A stretch of DNA of 64,000 nt from Axinella damicornis (Eukaryota > Porifera > Demospongiae > Axinellida > Axinellidae), in NCBI GenBank assembly GCA_963931865.1, contig OZ007517.1, positions 10,240,038-10,304,037 of the forward strand. The letters are read 5' to 3'. Of the stretch, positions 1 to 12,300 are shown in pieces. The translations under genes and the position numbers were made by a program. The notes under the pieces were generated by a model that saw only the letters and a program-made list of their open reading frames with translations, made no database searches and had not been told where the DNA came from. How positions within the stretch are numbered: position 1 is the first letter of the stretch; the number at the start of each line of letters is the position of its first letter.

Positions 1-459
1 TGGGGTTGTACGTACATTGGAGCATGGGTACAACGCTGCACACACAAGGCTCAGCACTAACCAACAATTTATTGGCAGGGTACATCTCAGGCACTACTTC
101 CACACGTTCCTTTGTACAGATACCAGGGGACACAACTAAACAGTTACAAGTGTCCAAAAAGCTGGGGAGGAGCCTGGGAATGAGGCCTTTGTTCAGAGGT
201 TTGCTTTGTCCAGACTTATGCTTTGTCCAGACGTATGCTTTGTCCAAATTGGTAGGACAGGTACACCTAATTAAGTTCAGCATCTGAACATTACACTTTC
301 TAAGGTTAGCTATAGATCTTAGGTGCAATTAGGATATTTGGGTATCACAGGGTTGGTGGCTTATAGGTAGCCTGATTCCCAGGCTCCCCCTTGCGTGCGC
401 AGTGACAAAAATGTTGGTCTATGGTGCATACAAGAAGTGAATGAAGCACACACACTCAC

Positions 460-2028
460 ATCTTCATCCTTGTCTCATAGTCCTCTAGGCCAGCAAGGTA
501 GAACCCTCCAGGGCAGCTGCTGGCATGGGGCTCCTTTGAAAGGAGGCAAACCCTCTCATTAACCAGAGGATTGACATTCAGCTTTGGTAGCTCCTGTAGC
601 CAGTTGTCCACGTCACCTGTGTAGTATTCATGGTTGCCTAGGCAACAAGAAAGCATTAAGATGAAGTTATAGTGAATGATTCTGGAAGAAGAGCCTTCCT
701 CTCGCAAAATCACTATGATTTCTAACGTCAAGAAGGCAGTGCCACTCAAGTCGTTGAGCTCAGTGGAGCTGTACTCTACTACCAGACAGCAAGTGACCAT
801 ACATGTACTCATGCAGGCCCCTCCCACGGAAGGGAAGCACCTTTGATAGTCTCGTACCCAGACTCTCTCTCACGCACGTTAAGAGGAAATGAGACTGGGT
901 ATGAGGTTAGAGGCTTCAGTGCGATGCTAGCTAATAGTCTGTTGCCGTTACTGAAGATTTCAGGTTACTTGTCCGAGATCCGTTCAAGAAATTAGTGCAT
1001 GTGCATCAGTATGGCCTATGGAAATGACCTTTGCACTTGAAGCCCAAGCTGGCGATTACAATTTACTGCGCGTTTGTTAGAGTGATTGTGTGCTAGTTTA
1101 CGGGCAGGACGCCTACGCCATGTAAACGTTGAAGGCGCACACCGTGTGCCAATATTTGAAATGGCTCTTGGACAAGCAACCTGAAATCTTCAGTAGACCA
1201 GAGCAAACAAGAACGAGATGGTCTGGCACTACAGTTCTTACCCGTGGAAAAGTAGACGCCATGTTTAGACCTGATGTTTGCAAGAGGCTTGACAATCTCC
1301 CGTAGTGCAACCACACTTGCATCAACCAGATCACCGGTTATCACTACCACGTCAGCGTTCAGTTCATTTGCCTTTGCCAACAAGTTGCTCAGGGCCTTCT
1401 GCCCGTTGAAAGGTCCCAGATGGATGTCAGAAAGCTGAACGATTGTAGTACCATTCAGACGGGGATTAAGACCTTTTACAGGGATTGCAATTCGCTCAAT
1501 TTCCAGCTTCGAAATTCCATCACTTCCCGCATATATGAGCACCAGGGCACCAAATAAGGACAACAGCGTTCGTATTTTCATTTCTGTTTTATCTGTCAGC
1601 GAACTCTTGCCCTTGCAAAACAGCTTCCTCAGAAGAAACGAAATGATGTCGGCAATCAACATGGCCGACGACAAGAGTGCAACAATTCCCAGACATGTTG
1701 AGCTAACTCTGGCAACAAGTAGGGGGTTGGGTCGGATTGACCAAAACACCACGATCAAGAACGTGGATTGCGCCAACCCGAGTATGACAAAGATGATCAC
1801 CTTGATGAGGGTACTGAAAGACAACAGTTCTTTTGATAAGAGCAAGTGAGTGACCCTCTTCCAAATGTACCACACGGAGAGGAAGATGATGAATTGGAAG
1901 ATGGCATAAACATGGAGCCTCATAGCTTTCACCCGATTGTTGAGCTCCAGAGAGAACACCCAGCACTCGATCCCAACAATCAGCAGTAAGGATCCGATGC
2001 AAAGGTAGGCCGTTGTTCTCCGCTCCAT
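460..2028 (-). CDS. TMPPE: TMPPE-like transmembrane metallophosphoesterase, 5' part (partial)
   Basis: Two exons are visible: 1242-2028 and 460-637; the gene continues past the left edge. Exon 1 starts at an ATG and encodes several hydrophobic segments in its first ~160 residues, as expected for a multi-pass membrane anchor. The calcineurin-like phosphoesterase domain follows, with the metal-binding motifs LSDIHLG and VVITGDLVD. Exon 2 opens with the GNHE motif, its glycine codon split by the intron, and ends at a GTGAGT donor. The GHxHGGQ-type motif of the family is not in the window and should lie further left. By family this is a predicted metal-dependent phosphoesterase with the catalytic domain outside a membrane bundle; the substrate is unknown. 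It diverges from ZNG1. The family call is firm, the exact orthologue less so. Confidence 0.85.
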
Positions 2029-2554
2029 CCCGACAGCTAGCTATACAACTCAGCACAACTTGTCACGCGTCTGCATTGGGCCGGGACTATTTCACGGAAC
2101 GGAACGGAACACTTGAAAACACGGAACAGCTATGCAAGTCCTCACTGCACAGTTGAAACTCCACAAACTGCATACCACTGGATAGAGCGCGACGAGCTCT
2201 ACACGCTGGTACCCTTTTTGCTGGAATCCTTGCTGCTGGAAAGAATTGGCTTAGAGTTCTACGAAATCGCGTGGGCGGAAGCTCGCGTATGGCTAACTCT
2301 GGTCGTAACTCTAACACTAACCATCGTGTTCCAACAATATGGCTACCAGCATGTAGGACTCGTCGAGCTCTGTCCATTGGTGTACAGTTTGTAGAGATCA
2401 GACACTGCAGCGAGGACGTGCATAGCCGTTCCGTGTTTTCCAGTGTTCCGTTCCGTTCCGTGAAATAGCCACGGCCTCTGCATTGTGATAACAGAAAATG
2501 CTTTATGTTTCTATTAAAAGCACACCTATTGTGCAGGTTGCATATTAAAGCATC
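2029..2554. promoter_or_regulatory. Divergent intergenic region between TMPPE-like gene and ZNG1
   Basis: These 526 bp separate the two start codons and must hold both promoters. Most of the interval (2087-2468) is one long fold-back element (separate entry), leaving about 58 bp on the TMPPE side and 86 bp on the ZNG1 side. No TATA box was recognised next to either start. Confidence 0.6.
2087..2468. mobile_element. Fold-back MITE with long inverted termini
   Basis: The ends are inverted copies: CTATTTCACGGAACGGAAC at the left and GTTCCGTTCCGTGAAATAG at the right. Homology continues inward for well over 100 bp per arm; for example CGCGACGAGCTCTACA near 2189 corresponds to the complement of CTCGTCGAGCTCTGTCC near 2360. 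No transposase is encoded. The palindromic structure is seen directly; mobility is inferred. Confidence 0.8.
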
Positions 2555-5500
2555 ATGGAATCAGATGAAGAATGTCCAGAGCTGATACCTCTCGAGCCCT
2601 CAAGCAGTGCAAAGATCCCAGTGACGATCATAACTGGGTTTCTCGGTCAGTTCTGAGATCAACTGCAGGAGGTTTAGCTCTGTAGCTAGTGCCCCCCATA
2701 TAGAAACTCTACTAGCTACCACTAGTGTCTGTGATCTTACATATGCAGGTGCTGGTAAAACCACATTGCTGAACTATGTCCTGACAGAGCAGCACCAGAA
2801 GAGAATAGCCGTCATCTTGAATGAGTTTGGGGAGGGTAAGATGAATCTGTTTTTCCCCCCTGTAAACGTTTTTGCATGTACCAAGGGGTGGTCACTCCAA
2901 TATGCGCCGTACTTAGAGCTGCGACCGGGGTCACAATCTGTGACCGTCCAAAAACTGCCAGTGACCGCGTGACCGCGCTGCTAAACTGCCAGTGACCCTG
3001 TGACCGTCACAAAATTCCACCGTGACTGTGTGACTTTTTGGTAGTATACGGAGTAATACGGTAAGCCACACCTACATCCACCGTATACGGGGTCACAATC
3101 GCCGGTCGCAGCTCTAAGTACGGTGCTTATTGGCGTGACCACCCCTTGTGTATGTAGCTAAGCAATGGACGCAAAATAGCATACATCATTGGCAGCCAGG
3201 CTATCCAATTCAGCTTCTGATTGCAGTAGCATGTTGATCAGTAGTCAGAAATAGTCTCGTTCCCAGACCATGTTTCACGAACGAGACTTAGTCAGCACCA
3301 ACTGATCCCAGCACAGATTACACTCATGAGTCATGATAGCGTAAATGAAGTGATGCACATTGCAGTCTTGTCCAGGAGGCCCAGCAGATCTGTTGACGGT
3401 AGATATATTGTTTCTGTACAGGCAGTGCTGTTGAGAAATCGCTGGCGGTTGGTCAGGCGGGAGAGCTGTATGAGGAGTGGTTGGAGCTCAGGAATGGCTG
3501 CCTCTGCTGCTCTGTGAAGTGAGGAGACTGTGTTAGTTGGAGAGAAGGAGTGTGTGCTGATTCTGCTGGATAAATTTGTCGTATCGTAGGGATGTTGGCG
3601 TGCGGGCAATTGAAAATCTTATGCAGAAGAGAGGGAAGTTTGACTACATCCTCCTTGAGACCACGGGTCTTGCAGACCCCGGGCCTATTGCCGCCATGTT
3701 TTGGCTCGACGATGAGTTGGGGAGTGAAATATACCTTGATGGTAAGATACAGGATACGCTGCTCCTTTATGAGTTTTCAGAAAAATGTGAAGTTGTTGAG
3801 AACAACCTCTACTTTCATATTCAACTTGTTTTCAGGTATTGTAACAGTCACTGATGCCAAATACTGCCTACAGGTACGCTAGTATGTGTTGTTTTGGGTT
3901 TTTTTCAAGTTGTTTAGTAACTATGAACAGTTCTGTGTGACTAGGTTGAGACTTCTTAGTTCACTAGTCAAAATATCTGATCTAAAAAAAAACAGACGTT
4001 TCAGTACCTATACAACTACCATCATCAGTGAATAAAGACCCGAGGGCGAGCTTAAGTGTGCTACCATGTAACCATGGCTACCAGGAGTGCGGTTGCCCCT
4101 CGGTTATAAAAAGGGTTTTTGGTTAGGTTTGGCTAACTAAACAAATATGTGGCTAATTTCATTGTAGTTTAGGTATCCCAGACACATTTTAATTGACTAA
4201 TCTCTTCATCTTGCCCCACTAGTTAACAACACCTACCTGTTCTCCGTTGATGCAGTGCACATGAATCATTTTCTATCTTCCTTTAAGCATTTGGAGAAGC
4301 AGAAACCAGCTGGCACAATCAACGAAGCCACAAGGTCGGTATCTTACTCATGACTGTGCTCAGAGATGACACACTTTGTGAGCTGACGATCTTCTTGCAG
4401 GCAGATAGCGCTCGCTGACCTGATCCTTGTGAACAAAGTGGACCTTGTCACCCATTCTGAGATCAAGGCTCTCAAAGATAAAATCAGGTCAGATTATCAC
4501 CCATCCATGCATGCAACTTGATGCTCAATTAACTCTCAAGCCTCGTTCCCAGGGTTGGGAACGAGGCTATTAACTCTCATACTGCCTCTTGGTTGCAGGC
4601 CAGGCCCCTCCCACTTTTCGTGGCTTGCACGCTACGAAAAGCTGGGCAGGACCTGGGAATGAGGCTGCACATATGTGGCTGTGAATCAATTCACAATTGG
4701 CTTTGCAGATCTATCAACGGTTTGTCACAGGTGGTGGAGACAGTGCGTTCAAGGTTCGTGTCATAGCTGAAACTTATCTGTTGTCTCAACTTAGTTTGCT
4801 ACTCTGTCTTCCTGCAGAATTGATCTCAGTCTGATCCTAGACCTGCATGCCTATGACACTGCTTCAGGAAGGTTCGTTATTAGCCCTGGATTACACACAG
4901 TTCTAATACGTATTGCTGCACGATTGACTCTTTCTCAGAACAGTTCCTGAGATCACATCTTCCCACTCAGGAAGCAGTCACCATCTTGATGAGGTAGGTT
5001 TCAATCTGGGACTGACGAGGGAAGTGCAACTGAATTCCTTCAGCCAACAACTAAAGCAAATTGCTATGGTTACATATTACGTACCTGTTGATGAGTGGCA
5101 AGGATTGTGCTACTCCATTTTCTGAGCCACTGTGGTAGAGCCAGGGGCTATATAGGGGGGCTGCAATCATATCTGTAAAGGGTGGAACCTTCTACTCGTT
5201 CGTATTCACAAATGATGAATGAAAACATCTGAGAAACTAGAAGATTGCAGACCTTGTTGTCTCACTCGCGGCACAGGAGGTGCACACTGTGACATTTGAA
5301 ATTGAGAGTGATGTCATTGAAGAGAAGTTGGATGAATGGATTCAGGTACGTACCACAGTAGCCTCGTTCCCAGGCCCGAGACCCTCTCTCGGGCCTGGGA
5401 ACGAGGCTAGTACCACAGCTAGCTGTGAGCTGACTCCAGTGACTCCACTGTCTGGCTGTGTTCTGTGATGCACAGGAGTTGCTATGGGAGAAGTCATTGC

Positions 5501-6448
5501 GTAACACGGCTGGCAAACCAATGCAGATCATGAGAATGAAGGTTCGTTGCACTTGTGGAGGTCGCATAATAGGATGGGCCACGGCCCACCCATACTCACT
5601 GTGCTGTAGTTTCACCTGTGGGCGTCCCATTGTTGCAGCGTTATAATTCTACCTCTGATATGGAGGGGGTGCACTTTGAGGATTATAAACATTGCACTCT
5701 GGCTTCCAAAACAGGGTGTTGTGTCGGTCACCAGTGACACAAGGCGGGTGATTGTCCAAGGAGTGTACGAACTGTTTGAAAAGGAGCACTCCACAGCGTG
5801 GGGGAACGAAGCGCGCGTCAACAGAATGGTATTCATAGGTACGCTTTCAACATCACTACCCGTATTGTTCCTATTCAGGTACATGCCTCCAGTTTAGTTG
5901 CTAACCCGTGGTTCCCCTAGGTTCCTGTGGTTCCCCTAGGTTCCCGTGGTTCCCCTAGGTTCCCGTGGTTCCCTAGGTTCCTGTGGTTCCCCTAGGTTCC
6001 CGTGGTTCCCCTAGGTTCCCGTGGTTCCCTAGGTTCCCGTGGTTCCCCTAGGTTCCCGTGGTTCCCCTAGGTTCCTGTGGTTCCCTAGGCTCCTGTGGTT
6101 CCCTAGGTTCCTGTGGTTCCCGTGGTTCCTGTGGTTCCCCTAGGTTCCTGTGGTTCCCCTAGGTTCCTGTGGTTCCCCTAGGTTCCTGTGATTCCCCTAG
6201 GTTCCTGTGGTTCCCCTAGGTTCCTGTGGTTCCCCTAGGTTCCTGTGGTTCCCCTAGGTTCCTGTGGTTCCCCTAGGTTCCTGTGGTTCCCCTAGGTTCC
6301 TGTGGTTCCCTAGGTTCCTATAGTTTGCTGTGCTATACCTAAAAATGTATTTACATGCGATTGTTTCCTTGTGTTCCAATCTCTGCATACAGGCTACAAT
6401 CTGGACCACAAAATACTACTCGAATCTTTCAAGAAATTCTGTTTATAG
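2555..6448 (+). CDS. ZNG1: Zinc-regulated GTPase metalloprotein activator ZNG1 (CBWD/COG0523)
   Basis: Fourteen exons: 2555-2645, 2749-2835, 3422-3518, 3590-3741, 3836-3873, 4288-4334, 4401-4487, 4709-4753, 4818-4871, 4939-4993, 5277-5345, 5476-5541, 5715-5838, 6393-6448. Together 1068 nt, 355 aa; all phases agree. ZNG1 is a GTP-driven zinc chaperone that loads methionine aminopeptidase METAP1. Visible motifs: CPELIPL at residues 7-13 (the METAP1-binding motif of the family), Walker A GFLGAGKTT (28-36), the metal-binding CLCC (86-89), [10 protein letters not shown] (Walker B/switch region), NKVD (guanine specificity) and the C-terminal COBW domain. The protein is somewhat shorter than the human one (395 aa) at the C terminus. 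The last intron carries a 20-bp minisatellite, and the last exon is duplicated downstream. Three donors read GTTCGT. Confidence 0.95.
2882..3148. mobile_element. MITE, GGGGTGGTCACTCC family, copy 1
   Basis: It lies in ZNG1 intron 2. The ends are CAAGGGGTGGTCACTCCAAT and the inverted ATTGGCGTGACCACCCCTTG, followed inward by matching arms (GTACTTAGAGCTGCGACCGG / CCGGTCGCAGCTCTAAGTAC). The interior repeats 'ctgtgaccgtc' motifs. Copies 2 and 3 are at 9745-10030 and 32190-32465. Confidence 0.8.
5359..5409. mobile_element. Mini-hairpin element (TAGCCTCGTTCCC family) with 9-bp TSD
   Basis: A 51-bp near-perfect hairpin in ZNG1 intron 11, immediately flanked by the direct repeat GTACCACAG (5350-5358 and 5410-5418). 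It is one of the clearest insertions of the family. Confidence 0.85.
5918..6320 (+). repeat. 20-bp minisatellite in ZNG1 last intron
   Basis: About twenty tandem copies of GGTTCCTGTGGTTCCCCTAG and close variants (T/C at one site; some units lack one C). Each unit is itself two related half-units. The array lies upstream of the acceptor of exon 14 (6393) and its sense strand is rich in T and C. Confidence 0.9.
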
Positions 6449-6833
6449 CATCCCAATAATAGCCTCGTTCCCAGCCCCCAGCCCAGCTTTCTGAAAAGCT
6501 GGGCAGGGGGCTGGGAACACAGCTATATTCCAATCAGTTGATGTTGAATTTATGTGTACTGAAATACGAAAAAATTCAGAGTTCAAGTCAATGATATTTT
6601 TAGCTCTCTTCCAGTCTGCATGCAAGCTACAATTCGGACTGCAAAATATTACTCGAATCTTTCCAGAAATTGTTTATAGCCATGAATTCGGTTGATGTTG
6701 AACTTTATGTGTCACTGAATCACTGAGATACCGAAAGAACAAACGGGATAGAGAGTTCGATCATTGCAAGTTGATGATATTGGATACCAAAGTCTGTTGA
6801 CTACATGTACATTAGCACACTGTGTTGCGTGAT
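6449..6833. other. Convergent intergenic region ZNG1/WRN with duplicated ZNG1 terminal exon
   Basis: The ZNG1 and WRN stop codons are 385 bp apart. The segment 6610-6690 is a diverged direct copy of the ZNG1 last acceptor and exon (compare GCTACAATCTGGACCACAAA at 6393 with GCTACAATTCGGACTGCAAA at about 6627), followed by matching downstream sequence (AGTTGATGTTGAATTTATGT against GGTTGATGTTGAACTTTATG). The first copy is interrupted by a mini-hairpin element at about 6470-6525. Confidence 0.75.
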
Positions 6834-9339
6834 CTACCAGAAGCGCTTGGTTTTGTTCTTGAAGTTACCGCTCCCGTACGAGCTTGACGACTGATTGAAC
6901 GAAGAAGGTAGCTTCCTTTTGTTGCCCCCACGCCAGCCACCCTTGCGCTGAGAACCAGAGCTACTTTGAGCAGAAGAGGAGGCAGGGAAAACCTGTGAAT
7001 TGAGGAGATAAGAAGCATGTAAGGATATGTAACAAGGTCATTCACAGATCTTCCTCCCTGACACCACAGCCACCCATTCAGCCCAGAGGAAAAACCAAAT
7101 GTCCTTTCATAGTCCTGTTTGAGTACTAACTTGGGACTATATAATTATAAGTCAACTGTGCTATTTATATGTTGCAGTGTGTGAGCTAGATTATGCACCT
7201 GCATGTAGCAACTGGATAGCCTCGTTCCCAGGCCTTCTCACCCCCAGTGTTTGTCGCTTGCAGTGAGAAGGCCTGGGAAGGAGGCTAGCAACTGGGACTG
7301 TGTTCAACAAACTGGAGCTGGTGAATGCATGTATGACCAGCTGGGTGATTGGTAGACCCGCTTTCTGGCTGTGCGTAGCCCCAACTGATTTGAAGTGTGC
7401 CAACCGGCTTACAATACAGTCGATTAGTTTACAAGCTGGTCAAGGGTTTGACCCGTCACAGCCACTCACGGGTGCACTTGAGCTGTGAGCAACAGCAGGA
7501 GAAAACGTGAGGGTCGTTGGTGAAGTGACAGACGACTTGCACGGCCTCACAAACCCTGTCTTCACTGCCAAGATGGCGATAGTCAGTCTGATGTCAGAGT
7601 ACTGAATGTTCTCCGGTAGCAAATCCTTGATCGCCTTTAGGCTGCTAATATCTGTGCACAGTAGAACAACATGTTCGTGAACACGCTACACAGAACAAGG
7701 TCAGTCAAATCTTTGCATGCATACCCTTCTGTAAAAGTCATTGATCTCCTTTAGAAGACCTCGCACACCAGAGCGATATCAGAAGTAGTGTTGGGCAATA
7801 ATTCAAGACTATTGCAATGTCGCAATAATGTACTGCTGCAATTAATGTATCACATGAGTTTTAGAAAGCCAATGCTATCGCAATCGCAATATACCACAAT
7901 ATATTACTAAGATAAGGATTTTGAATTGAGGTCATTTGTACACCTCTGCTTGAAGAATACTGACAACTAGTAAAGACAAGCAATATCGGCAATAATCGCA
8001 AGGTATAATTCACAGTATCGCCCAACCCTAATCAGAAGTGTAGCCTCTTTACAAGAGAGTCACCTGAACAGATGGGCTCCTTCCTGACCACACTTGCTAT
8101 CATCTCCTCTTTCCCCTCACTGAGACCAGCTGGGAGGGAACAAACAGCTGCAAATAATTAGTCATGCAACCTCAGCCTGGGTGCTGCCTAATAGAAGCAG
8201 CAGTCCAATGAGCCACAACAGATTACTAGAGATTACTAGACTGAAGCAGCAGTCACAACAAAAGATTACTAGAGATTACTAGACTGGAGCAGCAGTCACA
8301 ACAAAAGATTACTAGAGATTACTAGACTGGAGCAGCAGTCTAATGAGACACAGCAGAAACTGCTTAAGATTACTAGAGATTACTAGACTGGAGCAGCAGT
8401 CACAACAAAAGATTACTAGAGATTACTAGACTGGAGCAGCAGTCACAACAAAAGATTACTAGAGATTACTAGACTGGAGCAGCAGTCACAACAAAAGATT
8501 ACTAGAGATTACTAGACTGGAGCAGCAGTCTAATGAGACACAGCAGAAACTGCTTAAGATTACTAGAGATTACTAGACTGGAGCAGCAGTCACAACAAAA
8601 GATTACTAGAGATTACTAGACTGGAGCAGCAGTCTAATGAGACACAGCAGAAACTGCTTAAGATTACTAGAGATTACTAGCAGTTTGTACCTCTTCTATA
8701 GTCTACCAGGTATCCTGCTTCCATGGCGTCCGACAGGTGGCCCCCAACTGTTCCAATGCTAAAATTCCTCCGTTTTGCAACCTCCGCCTAAGGGTATGAT
8801 TATGGTGCAACCATAAAGTGTACTGTATAGAGCCTTCTTCAACGCAAGACCTCTAACTCTTGTCACTTGAAGGGAGAAGGAGGCCCACCCCTCCCCCTCT
8901 CCCTCCTCCCCTTCCCCTCCTGCTCCCCTTCCCCCTCCTCCTCCCCTTCCCCAATGGACACTGCTGTGGATTGATCCCAGAGTTTGAGTCTTTACAAACT
9001 GTAGACACTGGAGGTAAGTTTGTTTATGCTAGCTCTGTACTCACTAGCTACTGCCCATAGGGAGGGTCCTGCTTATCACAGTGTCTAATATGCTGACAAC
9101 ATGTCCTCCAGCTGAGTACAGCTCAGTACAGCTGAGTACAGCTCAGTACAGCTGAGTACAGCTCAGTACAGCTGAGTACAGCTCAGTACAGCTGAGTACA
9201 GCTCAGTACTTACTACTGAGAGGTTTTGGTTGGCAAACAGGTTGTATGACATGTTGACTGTGTCCGTAAGGGAGGAGAGCAAGCACGATCTCTTCACAAG
9301 GGGTACCTGCATTGGTGTAAGACAATCACACACACACAG

Positions 9340-9385
<46 letters not shown>

Positions 9386-12300
9386 TCACGGTAATTTCTC
9401 TGGGCTCTACTACCACTCCAGCAGTGTCAGACACATCAAGCGGGACATTCCCCCCACTCTTCTGGCAAAACTCTTCAATTCTCCTCAGCATCCTGCCTCC
9501 ATAGTTCTCAACCCACACATCAGACACTCCCTCCACCTGTTTCAGTCTCAGCACAGAAGATGGCCTGCCAAGCAAAGGTATGCAGCAAAGGTACACGTAA
9601 ATTTCTTTTGACCATCAGACAGTAGGGTACAGTTGGTCCAGGGGCTAGTATGCAGGACTTCAAAACAACACAGGATAGACAATAACACAGACAAGGGGCA
9701 CACCAAACAACCGACAGAGAAACCAAAACCTAGGTGAAGTAAATCAAGGGGTGGTCACTCCAATACGTGCCGTACTGGAGCTACGACTGGGGTAGCCTCG
9801 TTCCCAGGCCCCACGCGGCCTGGGAACGAGGCTATGACTGGGGTCACAGCCTGTGACCGTCCACTGTGACTGCATGACCGCACTGCTAAACTGCCGGTGA
9901 CCCTGTGACCATCGCAAAAACCTACCGTGACTGTGTGATAGTATACGGAGTAATATGATAATTAAGCCACACCCATACCACATCCTGGTTGCAGCTCGAC
10001 GTACAGCGCTTATTGGAGTGACCACCCCTCATGCTCTATCCAGATCACCTGACTCGAGCTAGATCGCCAAGCAGCTTGTTGGCACCCACAAGGAACGGAG
10101 CCACGTTGCCCTCATGGGCAATCTGATTACGAAACGTCAGTAGATCCTGGTACAGATGATTCTGGAACAAACAGGAAAACATGAAACCATCACCGTAACT
10201 CTTAGCAACGAGTGAGCAGGAAAACACACAATTCTCAGCAATCTACATGCATGTGGTTAAAGTGCTGGACCAGGGGCCAAGAGGTCCCAGATTCTAGTCC
10301 CACCAGGAAAAAGGGAATTGAGAAAAAGGGTGTCCTTCGGAGGGGAACTTATAAGCCATCGGTCCTGAGGGACTTTGCTCTTGCTTTCTCCACACCCTCG
10401 TCATAGGCCGTCGGTCCCAGGGGACTAGGCTCTAGGTTTATCCAGTCCCTCGTCAGCCACCAAAGAAAAGGCAATACCTCAAGCTCAACGATCCTGGGTT
10501 CTTTCTGGGGCGGAGGGGAGAGTTGAACAGCCACCTTCCTCTCCACGAGCACGGTCTGGTAGTTTGAGGGGCTCTCCGTGGTGGGGAGATAGAGGGGTGT
10601 GGCAGCAGTGGGTGTGCCACTCCTGTCAGGGAGGAAGTCGAGGGAAGAAGGGCCAGGTCCTGCTTGAGGGAGATATGACCTGAGAAAAGGGATAAAAAAA
10701 ACATGTCCACGGTTAGCCTCGTTCCCTAGCCTCCCATGCGGCCTGGGAACGAGGCTAGTCCATGGTATGGTCTAAGTCAGGTGATCGTACCTAGGCTGCT
10801 GCTGTGAAGAGGTCTTCTCCAAAGCAACCATCTCCTGACTGGGAGTGATTTTGAGTGGGTGGGAGCTACTGGATTTCACTTTGGAGAGCCACTTCCTGCT
10901 CTTCGCTGCAGTAGGTGGGTGGAGGGAGGAGGGAGGAGGAAGGGAGAGGAGGAGGGAGGAGGAGGAAGGCAGAGGAGGAAGGAGGAGGGACGAGGAGGAA
11001 GGGAGAGGAGGAGGGAGGAGGAGGAAGGGAGAGGAGGAGGGAGGAGGGAAGAGGAGGGGAACAGAGGAAGAGCAATAATGTATACGTATAAGGCAGTGTC
11101 TGGACGCACATTGCACCTCTGACAAAATATATTTCGATTCAAGGAGAGCCACCGCTACCTGTCCCAATCAAAAACACGACTTTGAAATGACCCTTGACCG
11201 ATTTATGTACACTTGAGATAATAGCTCCATGTCAGAGCTCTGGCTCCACGTCAGAGCTCTGGCTCAACGTCAGAGCTCTGGCTCCACGTCAGAGCTCTGG
11301 CTCCACGTCAGAGCTCTGGCTCCACGTCAGAGCTCTGGCTCCACGTCAGAGCTCTGGCTCCACATCAGAGCTCTGGCTCTATGTCAGAGCTCAGGCTCCA
11401 TGTCAGAGCTCTGGCTCCACGTCAGAGCTCTGGCTCCACGTCAGAGCTCTGGCTCCACGTCAGAGCTCTGGCTCCACGTCAGAGCTCTGGCTCCACGTCA
11501 GAGCTCTGGCTCCACGTCAGAGCTCTGGCTCCACGTCAGAGCTCTGGGTCAATTTCTTGCATAGTAACAGAAACCTTTGCAACATTACTGGCTACAGAAC
11601 AGCTTAGCAGCTACAGAGTGTGGGAGTTATTGAGCTAATTTACAGCATCAACAATAGAACGATAGGTTCCCAAAACATTTCGGTCCGAGGATCTTCATCA
11701 GTTGGAAATGGCTCCACTGGGTACAACTCAGGAATATATATCAGGTAATGATGTCATCAGGTAATGATGTCATCAGGTATACGGATAAAAAGGATGAGCA
11801 AAATTGAAAATACCGGAAAGGAAGAACATGGGAAACGATTGATTCCTACCACTGAAAAGTAGCGACATGCTGTGGAAGAAACGTAATTATCACTTTGGTA
11901 GGTGTATTCATTATTCAAGCTTGCAAATATCGGAATAAACAAGCATCAAAGATGGTCACAGTGACAAGGTGTTTACAGAACTCTAGTGGTGATAAACAAA
12001 TCAAGTATGAATGGGTGCCAACTTTTAGATTCAGAAAACAGTACCATTTCCTTAAAACAAGTGATGAATATTAACTTTAGTGGCAGTAAACAAATCAATA
12101 TCATTAAGTTTGAATGGGTGCCAACTTTCATTTCCTCATAATAGATGATGAATACAAATTTGTGTTGATGAATATGTGTGGTGATGAATATACTAAACAG
12201 GGCCAGGTAGGATATATAAAGAGAACAAGACAGTGTAACGTTATTGCTTGAATGCTATTGGAGTGTCTGACTATTTTAGCCTGTCTGTAATCGGAAACAG

